From Bacteroidetes bacterium QS_8_68_28 (GTDB lineage Bacteria > Bacteroidota > Rhodothermia > Rhodothermales > Salinibacteraceae), in NCBI GenBank assembly GCA_003022485.1, contig PXTS01000087.1:1-47762 (forward strand): a stretch of 47,762 nt of DNA. Reading direction: 5' to 3'. Made by a program: the position numbers and the translations under genes. Positions 18,228 through 26,318 of this stretch are shown here, one piece after another (the first letter of the stretch is position 1; every line of letters begins with the position of its first letter). The notes beneath the pieces were generated by a model. The model did not search any database and had not been told where the DNA came from. It saw nothing but the letters and a program-made list of their open reading frames with translations.

Positions 18228-19031
18228 ATGCGCTTTACCAACCTCCTGCCCGGTCGCGGGAGCGCCGTTACCAGGGGCCTGGAGCGCACCGGCGAGCTGG
18301 CCTCCTTTATGGGCCGGTTCTTCGGGCGCTTCTGGAAGCCGCCGTACGAGGTCAGGGAGACGTTCAGCCAGATGGACGAGGTCGGGGCACGCAGCTTCCT
18401 GCTGGTTAGCGTGACGGGGCTGGCCATTGGGATCGTCATGGCCATGCAGAGCCGCGGTACCCTGGCGGCCTTCGGGGCGGAGTACGCGCTGCCGAACATG
18501 CTGGCGCTCTCGGTCATCAAGGAAATCGGGCCGGTCTTTACGTCGCTGGTGCTGGCCGGGCGCCTGGGGGCCGGCATTGGGGCGGAAATCGGCTCGATGC
18601 GCGTGACCGAACAGATCGACGCGCTGGAGGTGGCGGCCCTCAAACCCTTTCACTACCTCGTGATTACGCGCGTGGTGGCCTGTGTCGTCATCTTTCCAGT
18701 TCTCACCATCTGGGCCGACGCCATCGCGCTTTTCGGCGGCTACATGGAGTCGCTCTTCATGAGCGGAACCGATTACCGCGTTTTCTTCCAGACGGCCTTC
18801 TCGACGATCCGCTTCACCGATCTCTTTATGGACACGATGAAAACGAGCATTTTCGGCTTCATCGTGGCCACCGTGAGCTCGTACCTCGGCTATAACGTGC
18901 GCGGGGGCACGCGCGAAGTCGGCCAGGCGGCGATGCGCGCAGTGGTCGTCTCTTCGCTCCTCATCCTACTGGCCGACGTGATCGTCGTGCGCATTTCCAT
19001 TATGCTCTTCGGCGGCATCTCGGGGTCGTAG
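18228..19031 (+). CDS. mlaE: MlaE-family ABC transporter permease
   Basis: A 267-residue inner-membrane permease of the MlaE/YrbE family, the membrane core of the complex that moves phospholipids between the inner and outer membranes. It has the conserved block VIKEIGPVFTSLVLAGRLGAGIGAEIGSMRVTEQIDALE, which contains the coupling helix contacting the ATPase, and about five hydrophobic segments, the last near VSSLLILLADVIVVRISIML. It is followed at 89 nt by the ATPase mlaF and then mlaD, and preceded by tamB. Start ATG 18228 follows GCGAAGCC, with no Shine-Dalgarno. Confidence 0.95.
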   Translation: MRFTNLLPGRGSAVTRGLERTGELASFMGRFFGRFWKPPYEVRETFSQMDEVGARSFLLVSVTGLAIGIVMAMQSRGTLAAFGAEYALPNMLALSVIKEIGPVFTSLVLAGRLGAGIGAEIGSMRVTEQIDALEVAALKPFHYLVITRVVACVVIFPVLTIWADAIALFGGYMESLFMSGTDYRVFFQTAFSTIRFTDLFMDTMKTSIFGFIVATVSSYLGYNVRGGTREVGQAAMRAVVVSSLLILLADVIVVRISIMLFGGISGS

Positions 19032-19119
19032 TCGGTTTTCGGCGCCCGGGAGCGCGCTCTCGTTGGCTTCGGGGCGGCGGCAAGCCCCACTACGCAACTC
19101 TCAAACGATTCAACCTCCC

Positions 19120-20046
19120 ATGGCTGACGGTACCGAACGCCGTGACGATGTGAAAGAGGATGACGTGCAGGACGAGGCGCGCTACGCGCCGCCCGGCGAG
19201 AAGCGGCGCGACGGCGGCGGACGCGGCGACCCGAACGGCGGCGAGAAGCCCCAGGGGCAACGCAACGGCCAGGCCGCCTCCGAGCGCGTGGGCGAAGTGG
19301 GGAGCGGCCCGCCTCCCGAGGACACGATCATCGAGCTGCGCGACCTGCACAAGTCCTTCGGCGACCTCGACGTCCTAAACGGGGCCTCGCTGGCGGTCGA
19401 GGACGGCACCTCGGCGGTCGTGATGGGCGGCTCGGGCGCGGGCAAGAGTGTGCTCCTCAAGCACGTCGTGAAGCTCTTGACGCCTGACTACGGCGAGCCT
19501 TGGGTGAAAGGCCGGCGTGTGGACCAGATGACCGGCGGGGAACTCGATGACTTGCGCCTGTCGATCGGCTACCTCTTTCAGGGCGGGGCGCTCTTCGACT
19601 CGATGAGCGTGGAGGAAAATATGAACTTCTTTCTGAGGCGCCACTCCGACCTTTCGGAGGGGGAGCGCCAAGACCGCATTGAGGAAACCTTGAGCTGGGT
19701 CAAGCTCGAAGACACCGCGCCGAAATATCCCGCCGAGCTCAGCGGCGGGCAGCAAAAGCGCATCGGGCTGGCGCGCGCGATCGTCCTGCAGCCGGAAATC
19801 CTGCTCTACGACGAACCGACGACGGGCCTGGATCCCGTCTCGGTGCGCACCGTCAGCGAGCTGATCGTGCGCCTGCGCGACGAGCGCGGCATCAGCTCGG
19901 TAGCCATTACGCACGACCTGTTGTGCGCGGAGATCATCGCCGACCGCGCGCACTTCATCTACGAGGGCAAGATCCTCGAAAGCGGCTCGCTGGAGGACCT
20001 CAAGCACTCCGACCATCCGGCGCTTCGCAACTTCTTCGGAAGTTAG
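19120..20046 (+). CDS. mlaF: MlaF-family ABC transporter ATPase
   Basis: A 308-residue ATPase that drives the MlaE permease. Walker A is GGSGAGKSVLLK, the Q-loop is YLFQGGALFD, the signature is LSGGQQKR, Walker B is ILLYDEPTTGLDP, and the switch His is in ITHDL. About 65 residues before the ABC domain (start near IIELRDLHKSFGDLDVLNGA) are a charged Gly/Arg/Glu-rich extension that most MlaF proteins lack and that looks disordered. ATG 19120 was chosen because it follows CAACCTCCC; an in-frame start at 19063 would add 19 unlikely residues. Confidence 0.94.
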   Translation: MADGTERRDDVKEDDVQDEARYAPPGEKRRDGGGRGDPNGGEKPQGQRNGQAASERVGEVGSGPPPEDTIIELRDLHKSFGDLDVLNGASLAVEDGTSAVVMGGSGAGKSVLLKHVVKLLTPDYGEPWVKGRRVDQMTGGELDDLRLSIGYLFQGGALFDSMSVEENMNFFLRRHSDLSEGERQDRIEETLSWVKLEDTAPKYPAELSGGQQKRIGLARAIVLQPEILLYDEPTTGLDPVSVRTVSELIVRLRDERGISSVAITHDLLCAEIIADRAHFIYEGKILESGSLEDLKHSDHPALRNFFGS

Positions 20047-20114
20047 CGGTTTGCGCAGTGGTTCTGGGCTCGACGTTCCGCGTTGCTCGGCCGGCGGGCG
20101 GTCCGCCGCAGGAG

Positions 20115-20148
20115 CCCCCACACCCCACACTCCCACACTCCCGCACTC
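20115..20148 (+). repeat. CCCACACTCCC-type leader repeat before mlaD
   Basis: A pyrimidine-and-A stretch built from CACTCCC units ends 4 nt before the mlaD start codon. Related copies precede ftsL, murD, murG and ftsA. No hairpin is evident. Confidence 0.8.
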
Positions 20149-20152
20149 AAAA

Positions 20153-21328
20153 ATGTCGCGGCAAGCGCGTGTCGGCGTTCTCGTTTTTGTCGGGCTGGCT
20201 CTCTTTCTGGTGGCCCTCTTCGCCATTGGCAGCCGCTCGTTTCTCTTTAGCAACACCTTCCCGCTGGAGTCGAAGTTCGATAACGTGGCCGGCCTGACCT
20301 CCGGGGCGCCGGTGAAGTACCAGGGCGCGCCGGCCGGGCGCGTCGAGGCGGTCGACTATCCCGATCAGGTGGGGGGAAGCTTTACCGTGGATATGGCCAT
20401 CAAAAACGACCTGCGCGATCTCGTTAACGACAGCACCATCGCGCAGATCAAGAGCCAGAGCCTGGTGGGCGGCAACATGATGGTCGTGCTGGTCAACCCC
20501 TCGGAGCAGGAGCTGGCCGGGCGCGGCATGACGCCCGACGACCTCGACCCCATCGAGCCGGGCGACCAGATTCGCGGGCAGGAGCCGTTCAGCATTTCCG
20601 AAACCAGCGACCAGCTGCTCGGCACGGTGGATACCTTCGCCACGGTGGCCAGGGAAGCCAAGCAGATCATGCAGGATATCCAGCGCGGCAGGGGCTCGCT
20701 GGGGCGCTTCATCTACGACGACGCGCTCTACAACCGCAGCGTGGCGACCATCGAGCAGGCCGAGGCCACCGCCGCCGAGACGCAGCAGCTCATGACGAAC
20801 CTCTCGGCCAGCGCTGAGCGCATTACTGCCAGTGCCGAGGAAGCCACCGCCGGCTTCCAACAGGTGCTGGACAAAGTGAACCGGGGGCAGGGCACGCTCG
20901 GGAAGCTTCTCAATGACGAGGCGGCCTACAACCAGTTCCTCTCGGCGGCGGATACGCTCGTGGCCTCGACGCAGCGCATCGAGAGCGTTCTCGAAAACGC
21001 CGAGAACGCCACACAGTGGGCCTCGCTGGGGGCGTACCGCTTCTCTGAGAACATGGAGGCGCTCAAGCACAACTTCCTGTTTAAGTCGTACTTCGAGGAG
21101 CGCGGCTACATGGAAAAGGCGGACTTCGAGATCCGCGAGAGTGCCATCGAGGCCAGCTACGACAACCTTGAACAGATGCGGCGCGAACTGGAGCGGCGCC
21201 AGGCGCGCCTCGACAAGATGAAAGCCCGCCTCGAAGCAAGGCGGAGCGGCGGCGAGGAAGATGCGGCGACGAGCGACGCCGCGACCACGGGCAGCCGGGC
21301 CTCCGCCGGGAACGACGCCGGGCAATAA
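20153..21328 (+). CDS. mlaD: MlaD-family MCE-domain lipid-transport protein
   Basis: A 391-residue, single-pass periplasmic protein. The membrane anchor VGVLVFVGLALFLVALFAIG (residues about 7-26) is followed by an MCE domain (FDNVAGLTSGAPVKYQGAPAG with the typical G-PV-Y-G pattern), then by long helices rich in Ala, Glu and Gln (about 190-290) and a charged coiled coil (MRRELERRQARLDKMKARLE). MCE proteins form rings that carry lipid from MlaE. The tail is longer than in E. coli MlaD (about 183 residues), suggesting a needle-like extension. ATG 20153 begins a normal anchor. It completes mlaEFD; no mlaB or mlaC is seen here. Confidence 0.93.
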   Translation: MSRQARVGVLVFVGLALFLVALFAIGSRSFLFSNTFPLESKFDNVAGLTSGAPVKYQGAPAGRVEAVDYPDQVGGSFTVDMAIKNDLRDLVNDSTIAQIKSQSLVGGNMMVVLVNPSEQELAGRGMTPDDLDPIEPGDQIRGQEPFSISETSDQLLGTVDTFATVAREAKQIMQDIQRGRGSLGRFIYDDALYNRSVATIEQAEATAAETQQLMTNLSASAERITASAEEATAGFQQVLDKVNRGQGTLGKLLNDEAAYNQFLSAADTLVASTQRIESVLENAENATQWASLGAYRFSENMEALKHNFLFKSYFEERGYMEKADFEIRESAIEASYDNLEQMRRELERRQARLDKMKARLEARRSGGEEDAATSDAATTGSRASAGNDAGQ

Positions 21329-21583
21329 GCGAGCGTCCCGCGCCCGAGCCTGTCCCTCTCGCTCCTCGTCTTCGGTTCCTTCACGGGCGTCTTCGGCGCG
21401 CTGATCGCCGTGCCGGCCACCGCGCTGATTAGGACGATCTACAAGTCGTATCGAAAAGACCGCACGCTCGACCTCTCCTCCTACGGGACGCCCGCCTCCG
21501 ATCCCGAGGCAAAGGCGCCGGGAGCGGTAGCGACCAAGTACTCTCGGGGGTGCGCCGAGAGCGATAGCGGCCCCTCGCGCTGA
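21329..21583 (+). pseudogene. C-terminal remnant of an AI-2E-family transporter
   Basis: Right after the mlaD stop, and in the same frame, an open stretch without a start codon reads PSLSLLVFGSFTGVFGALIA, then VPATALIRTIYKSYRKDRTL and a polar tail to TGA 21581. This resembles the last membrane segment and end of AI-2E/PerM-type permeases (G-GxLGALLAVPLAAxxK). The rest of the gene is missing, so a deletion has probably fused its tail next to mlaD. It cannot be expressed alone as seen. Confidence 0.6.
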
Positions 21584-21719
21584 GAGCCCCAGGAAGCGTG
21601 GCCGCGCGGCAACGCTCGCTCCGATCTGAAATCGAAACTGTTTCTAAACCGGGACACTTCTCGCCGGCTGTGCTTTCGAGAGGACCCGCCGCCTCTCTCG
21701 CGTTGCCTGCCGCGCGCCT

Positions 21720-22409
21720 GTGTCCGCCCCGCCCCCGTTCGTCATTCCCGGCGGCTTCGACCCGTGCTTCTCGCCGCTGGGGCGGGCGCTGCGCCGTCGC
21801 ACGGGCGACCGCCTGCGCGCCGAGGCGCTCCAGATTGCGTTGCTCACGGGGGCCGCGCTGGCGGGGCTGATGGGCGTCTACGCTGCCGAAGCGGCAGCCG
21901 GGCTCTTCGGGATGCCCTCGCTCGCGCTGGCAGGCGGGCTCGCCGGGGCGTCGCTCCTCGCGGGGCTGGGCGCGGGCGTGGTCGGGAGGCGCCCGCGAGC
22001 GGTCGTCCGGGTCGGCCCCCAGGCGGTAACGGTCGAGCGGGGGCGCGAGCAGATGCGCCTGCTGTACGACACGATGGGGCCGCCCGCGGTCGTGACGGCG
22101 CGCCGCTTTCACCGCCACGAACGGCGCTACGCGGCGGTGCGCCCCTTCCTCGGGAAAACGGCCACGCCGGTGCTTCTGCTGCGCGCCCGCGAAGGACCCA
22201 TCGCCGCGCTGGGCCTGCCCGACGAGGAAGACCGCCAGGCGCTGCGCCGGCACGTTGAGGAGCGCGTGGAGGCCGCGAAGGCCCCGCGCAAGGGAGCGGC
22301 GTGGCCATCGCCGGCTCGGCGCCCCGCCCTACGGTGCGGCCCCTGCTCATACCAATTACCTAAGTTGACAATGCACTTGCGGCATCCAGCAGGTACCGGT
22401 ATCCGGTGA
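21720..22409 (+). CDS. Unknown membrane protein with 3' end replaced by IS element
   Basis: A 229-residue protein starting at GTG (VSAPPPFVIPGGFDPCFSP). It has two hydrophobic segments (about 37-60 and 66-90: LLTGAALAGLMGVYAAEAA and LAGGLAGASLLAGLGAGVV) and a cytosolic Arg-rich domain (AVVRVGPQAVTVERGREQMR). I recognise no family. The last 20 codons (from about 22350, YQLPKLTMHLRH) are the end of an IS630-type element, so its original C-terminus is lost or slightly changed. The interrupted part may be small, since the protein already has a complete-looking domain. Confidence 0.6.
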   Translation: MSAPPPFVIPGGFDPCFSPLGRALRRRTGDRLRAEALQIALLTGAALAGLMGVYAAEAAAGLFGMPSLALAGGLAGASLLAGLGAGVVGRRPRAVVRVGPQAVTVERGREQMRLLYDTMGPPAVVTARRFHRHERRYAAVRPFLGKTATPVLLLRAREGPIAALGLPDEEDRQALRRHVEERVEAAKAPRKGAAWPSPARRPALRCGPCSYQLPKLTMHLRHPAGTGIR

Positions 22410-23380
22410 TTGAAGCTACCGCTTCGCTTGCGTATTCCGCCAGGCGGTGGCGCATTCGCTGCCGCAGGTCGGAGAGATGATCATGCAAGGCCCAAGTAAA
22501 CTGCTCGCAGGAAAGCCGCTCCTTGAGCTCCTCCCAGAACCGTTCGACGGGGTTGAGTTCGGGGCTGTAGGGCGGCAAAAAGATATGCTCTTGCGCCCGC
22601 CGGGAGTCGGAGCCGCTTGGCCTTGTGGAAGGATCCGTTGTCCAACACGAGCACGTTCAGGCTATGAGGAAACGCACGCGAAAACTGGTCCAAGAAAAAC
22701 TGGTAGCCGTCGGTGTTGAGGCGCTCTTGCTCGAGAAAGAAGCGCTGCCCTGTCTCCGGTTCGATGGCTCCGTAGAGGTAGAACGAATCGTAAGAGGGCT
22801 TCTGCCCACTGATCGGCTTTGTGCCTGGGGCGGTGATGCGCCGCCTTTTGATCGGCATCAGCCCGACGCGGCACTCATCTTGGCAAAACAGGCGAACCGG
22901 GCGGGCTCCCCCGCCGCGGGCTTGCTCGCGGGCTCGTATACCCGCAAGACGAGCCGAAAGCCCGCTTCGGAAAGCTATCTGGTGCTGCTCTTTTTTTTAG
23001 GATGGCTCGGGCGCGGGGCCTTCGGCTTCGCCCCGAGCTCGTAGCGCACAATGCCATGCACCGTCGAATAGGTCAAGTCCACGCCGTGCTCCTCCTCAAG
23101 CCACCGTCGGATCTCTTTGTAGCTTGCCGAAGCCTTGCTCCCCGTCGGAGAGGCGCGCTTTGAGCGCCTGCATCGCGCCGGGCGGAATCGACTGCTGGCC
23201 CGGCTCCGGGCCGGGCGTTCCGAACGCGCGCAGCCCGTCGAGGCCGCCCTCCTCGTAGAGGTCGAGCGACTCGGAGATCTGCGGGAGGTTGTGCATCTTC
23301 GAGGCTGGCAGCATGTGAACGGAAGACCGTTAGGCTGTTGCCAATCCATCTGAATGCATTGTGATCCTCGGTAACTGGTA
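22350..23380. mobile_element. IS630-family insertion sequence, decayed
   Basis: About 1.03 kb bounded by TA on both sides (22350-22351 and 23379-23380), as expected for IS630-type targeting. The ends form an imperfect terminal inverted repeat: TACCAATTACC at the left and TACCAGTTACC inverted at the right, matching at 21 of 27 positions. The inside is a minus-strand transposase broken by several frame changes. The left end lies in the 3' part of the membrane protein gene, and the right end abuts the stop codon of the SMP-30 gene. Confidence 0.85.
22360..23314 (-). pseudogene. IS630-family transposase, multiply frameshifted
   Basis: Pieces in three frames align end to end on the minus strand. 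A helix-turn-helix part (LDLYEEGGLDGLR) comes first, then SYKEIRRWLEEEHGVDLTYS in another frame, then the DDE domain with VLVLDNGSFHKAKRL in another, and finally LPPYSPELNPVERFWEELKE, which carries the last catalytic Glu and ends at 22360. At least three frame breaks make it non-functional unless several indels are sequence errors. Confidence 0.85.
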
Positions 23381-24319
23381 TCAGCGCACACCGGTGGCGT
23401 CCACGGGCACGCGGTAAACCGTCGAGGGGGTCGTGACGAAGAGCGTTTGGCCCTGCGCGCCGCCGAAAGTCACGTTCGTCGCCCGCGCGGGGAGACGGAT
23501 ACGGTCGAGCTGCTCGCCGCCGGGGGCGAAGATCCAGAGCCCGCCCGGGCCGGTGGAGTAGAGGCGGCCTGTCGCGTCCACCGTCATGCCGTCGGGGGCG
23601 CCCTCGGCGTCCGGGTCCTCCAGCCGCGCGAAGACCTCGCCGCCCGAGACTTCACCACTCGGGGCCACGTCGTAGGCGCGGATGAGGCCCTGCCGCGTGT
23701 CGTTGACGTAGAGGCGCGACTCGTCCGGCGAGAGCACGACGCCGTTGGGCCGCGCGAACTCGTCGGTAATGAGCACCGGCTCTTCGTCGCCGGGCGGGAA
23801 GCGGTAGACGCCGGCGATGTCCAGCTCGCGCGCCTCCGCTTCGACGCCGTAGGGCGGATCGGTGAAGTAGACGGTGCCGTCGGAGCGGAGGGCCACGTCG
23901 TTGGGGCTGTTGAGGCGCTGGCCGTTGTAGTGAGTGGCGAGGGCCGTCTCGCGCCCGTCGGGAGCCACGCGCGCCACGCGGCGCCACCCGTGCTGGGCGA
24001 GAAGCAGGCTGCCCTCCGCCGGCCCGGCCACGATGCCGTTCGAGCGCCCCGAGGGGCGGCGGTAGACGCTCGTGCTGTCGGCCTCGGGGTGCCACTGGTA
24101 GATCGTATTCGCCGGGATGTCGCTGAACAGCAGCATGCCGCTCTCGGGGCGCCAGTAGGGGCCTTCGGTGAACTGAAAGCCGTCGGCGACGGCTTCGACC
24201 GCGGCGCCCCCGGCGGGCACGGGCGAGGGCGTGGCCTCCTGGGCGACGGTGTTGCTGGCAGGGGCGCACCCGGCGAGCACCAACGCGAGGATGGTGATGG
24301 GAGAGGCGAAATGACTCAT
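23381..24319 (-). CDS. SMP-30/gluconolactonase-family lipoprotein
   Basis: A 312-residue secreted lipoprotein. The signal peptide ends in the lipobox LVLAGC (Cys near residue 18). The six-bladed beta-propeller has the metal-binding motif residues: Glu in FTEGPYW, Asn in RLNSPNDVALRSDGTVYFTD, and Asp in APDGMTVDATGRLY. Members hydrolyse sugar lactones or related esters with a divalent metal. Homology to SMP-30 is clear, but the substrate is not. The stop codon lies just outside the TA at the end of the IS630 element, so the gene seems intact. The leader before the ATG is CAATACCACCAATACC, with no Shine-Dalgarno. Confidence 0.92.
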   Translation of the reverse strand: MSHFASPITILALVLAGCAPASNTVAQEATPSPVPAGGAAVEAVADGFQFTEGPYWRPESGMLLFSDIPANTIYQWHPEADSTSVYRRPSGRSNGIVAGPAEGSLLLAQHGWRRVARVAPDGRETALATHYNGQRLNSPNDVALRSDGTVYFTDPPYGVEAEARELDIAGVYRFPPGDEEPVLITDEFARPNGVVLSPDESRLYVNDTRQGLIRAYDVAPSGEVSGGEVFARLEDPDAEGAPDGMTVDATGRLYSTGPGGLWIFAPGGEQLDRIRLPARATNVTFGGAQGQTLFVTTPSTVYRVPVDATGVR

Positions 24320-24681
24320 GGTATTGGTGGTATTGGAGATAATGAGCGACCTGACAGGCGATTCAGCCTACGAATGTGAATCAAGGGTTGAATGCGAGTA
24401 GCAGCACCGCGGCGGCGAGCCGCCCGAAGGCACGGGACGAGCAAGCCTCGGTAGGAGCGTGTCCTCCTGCCCCTCGGGGATGAACGCCCCGGGCAGGCGG
24501 GCGCGGTGGCGAAAAATCCCTCGGACGCGTGGCCTAACAACTTTTGGGAGCTACGACGGGTCCGTAGGCACTATGCGCAGAAGCAACGCGCCCGTAACGT
24601 CGCCGCGCGTTGCTGTGTGGGAGGCGGGCGTTCACCGTCTGCGGTCTGCCGTCGTCTGCGGTCTGCCGTCCAGCTACGCCG
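24320..24681. other. Intergenic gap with a 17-nt tandem duplication
   Basis: This 362-nt gap between the SMP-30 and HMG-CoA reductase genes contains no supported gene. Open stretches on both strands look like shadows or spacer. It holds the duplicated 17-mer at 24637-24670 and a short GGCGGCGAGCCGCC palindrome around 24412. The region near 24500 (GTGGCGAAAAATCCC) shows no promoter I can support. Confidence 0.5.
24637..24670. repeat. Tandem duplication, period 17
   Basis: GTCTGCGGTCTGCCGTC is repeated exactly at 24637-24653 and 24654-24670, ending 11 nt before the HMG-CoA reductase stop codon. Each unit is itself built from two related GTCTGC-type words. Confidence 0.97.
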
Positions 24682-26238
24682 CTACCGATTGCGCCCGTAG
24701 TTCTCGTGGCTGCTCACCCAGTCGCTGCTGGAGATCGCCGAGCCGAGCGACACCTCGCCCGCCAGCGCCACGCCCGCGATGATCTCGGCCAGCTTGCGCA
24801 CCTTGCCCGCGCCTCGGCAGCCCAGCAGCTTCAGGCACTCGCGCTGCGTCGGCAGGTTCGTCCCGCCGCCGTGCGTGGCCACGATCAGCGACGGGATCGT
24901 GAGGGAGATGTAGATGTTGCCCTCCGGCGTCATTTCGCTGTACAGAATGCCGGCGGAGGACTCGGCCACGTTGGCCACGTCCTGCCCCGTGGCGATGAAC
25001 ATCGCGGTGATGGCGTTGGGGGAGTGCGCGCCGTTGTTGTTGGCGCCGCTGAAGAAGGCGCCGGTGGTGGCCACGCGCAGATGGTAGTCCAGCACCTCCG
25101 GCTCCACGCGCATGACCTGCTCGAGGACTTCGCGGGAGAGGGTCGCCTCGGCAGTGACGCGCTTGCCGCGCGTGCGCATGATGTTGACCCGGCTACCCTT
25201 TTTGTCGGTCGCGAAGTTGCTCTCCAGAAAGAAGTGGTCGATGTTTTCCTCACCGTACTCGGCGATGATCCAGCTGCAGGCGGCGAAGGTGGCGCGGCCC
25301 ACCATGTTCTGCCCCGCCGCGTCGCCGGTCGAGTAGTTGAAGCGCAGGTAGGCAAACTGGTTGGACAGGTAGTGGTCGATGAACTTGAGTTTGCCCACCG
25401 AGGTCGTGCTTTCGGCCTCTTCGCGGATCTCGTCCATGTGATCGTCCACCCAGTAGGTGAAGTCGCGCGCCTGGCGGGCATCCTCGAAAGCGAAGACGGG
25501 CGCGCGCTGCATGTGGTCGGCCACGACGGTGGTGGTGACGCCGCCGCTGGCGTTGAGGACCTTGATGCCCCGGTTGTAGGAGGCCACGAGGGTGCCTTCG
25601 CTGGTGGCCATCGGGATGAGGAAGTCGCCTTCGGCGTCCTCGCCGGCCACGGTGAGCGGCCCGGCGAAGCCCAGCGGCACCTGCGCCACGCCGGTGTAGT
25701 GCTCGATGTTGCCTTTCGCCTCCTGGGGAGCAAAGGACGGCTGGAAGAGGTGCTCCGGATCGGCGTCGGTAAAGTCGCGCACGAACTGCTGGCGCTCCTG
25801 CACGGCGGCGGCGGTGTAGTCGTCTTCGCCCTCGCGGCGCGGAATTTTTTTCATTTGCTCCGGCTCGCCTTCGATCGCGTCCTCGACCTCGAGGGTCAGC
25901 GCGCCAAAGGGCTTGCTCTCGAAAGCCACGGTGAGGTCGTGCTTGCCCTCCGCCAGCGGGCCGCGCCCTTCGAGCACCACGTCGAGCGACTGCTGCACCG
26001 CGAGCGCCAGCGGCTCTTCTTCTGAGACGTCGCCGGGCGCGAGCGTCTGTCCCTCGCCGGTGCACAGGCGGATGTTCTCGGGCGCTACCGCTTCGCCGTC
26101 GAGCGCCACGCGCCCCACGCTCGTCAGGCTCGCATCGCTGAGGCGGTTGACGACGGTGAACTGCACGTCGCCGTCGCCGGTGTTGTGGAGGCTGTTGTAG
26201 TCGTAGAGCTGCTTGAGCAGCATCGAGGGGACTTCCAT
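24682..26238 (-). CDS. Hydroxymethylglutaryl-CoA reductase, class I-like with N-terminal extension
   Basis: A 518-residue NADPH-dependent enzyme that makes mevalonate for isoprenoids. The catalytic domain runs from about residue 165: VAQVPLGFAGPL, catalytic Glu in MATSEGTLVASYNRGIKV, Lys in FATDKKGSRVNIM, Asp in TGDAAGQNMVGRATF, and NGAHSPNAITAMFIATGQD. The C-terminal catalytic His is in SSHENYGRNR, the position seen in class I enzymes (SHMxHNR). The first 125 residues (from LYDYNSLHNTGDGDVQFTVV) are not found in the usual short bacterial enzyme and look like a beta-rich domain. I chose ATG 26238 because a pyrimidine-rich leader (CTTCCTGCC) precedes it; ATG 26223 is possible. It lies 80 nt after arsA and is probably co-transcribed. 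Confidence 0.9.
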   Translation of the reverse strand: MEVPSMLLKQLYDYNSLHNTGDGDVQFTVVNRLSDASLTSVGRVALDGEAVAPENIRLCTGEGQTLAPGDVSEEEPLALAVQQSLDVVLEGRGPLAEGKHDLTVAFESKPFGALTLEVEDAIEGEPEQMKKIPRREGEDDYTAAAVQERQQFVRDFTDADPEHLFQPSFAPQEAKGNIEHYTGVAQVPLGFAGPLTVAGEDAEGDFLIPMATSEGTLVASYNRGIKVLNASGGVTTTVVADHMQRAPVFAFEDARQARDFTYWVDDHMDEIREEAESTTSVGKLKFIDHYLSNQFAYLRFNYSTGDAAGQNMVGRATFAACSWIIAEYGEENIDHFFLESNFATDKKGSRVNIMRTRGKRVTAEATLSREVLEQVMRVEPEVLDYHLRVATTGAFFSGANNNGAHSPNAITAMFIATGQDVANVAESSAGILYSEMTPEGNIYISLTIPSLIVATHGGGTNLPTQRECLKLLGCRGAGKVRKLAEIIAGVALAGEVSLGSAISSSDWVSSHENYGRNR

Positions 26239-26318
26239 GGCAGGAAGATGGGAAGGTTTGAGGAGGGGAAGGGGGGCGAAGCGTAGTGGCAGGGCGGAGG
26301 TCGAGCGAGGACATCCTC

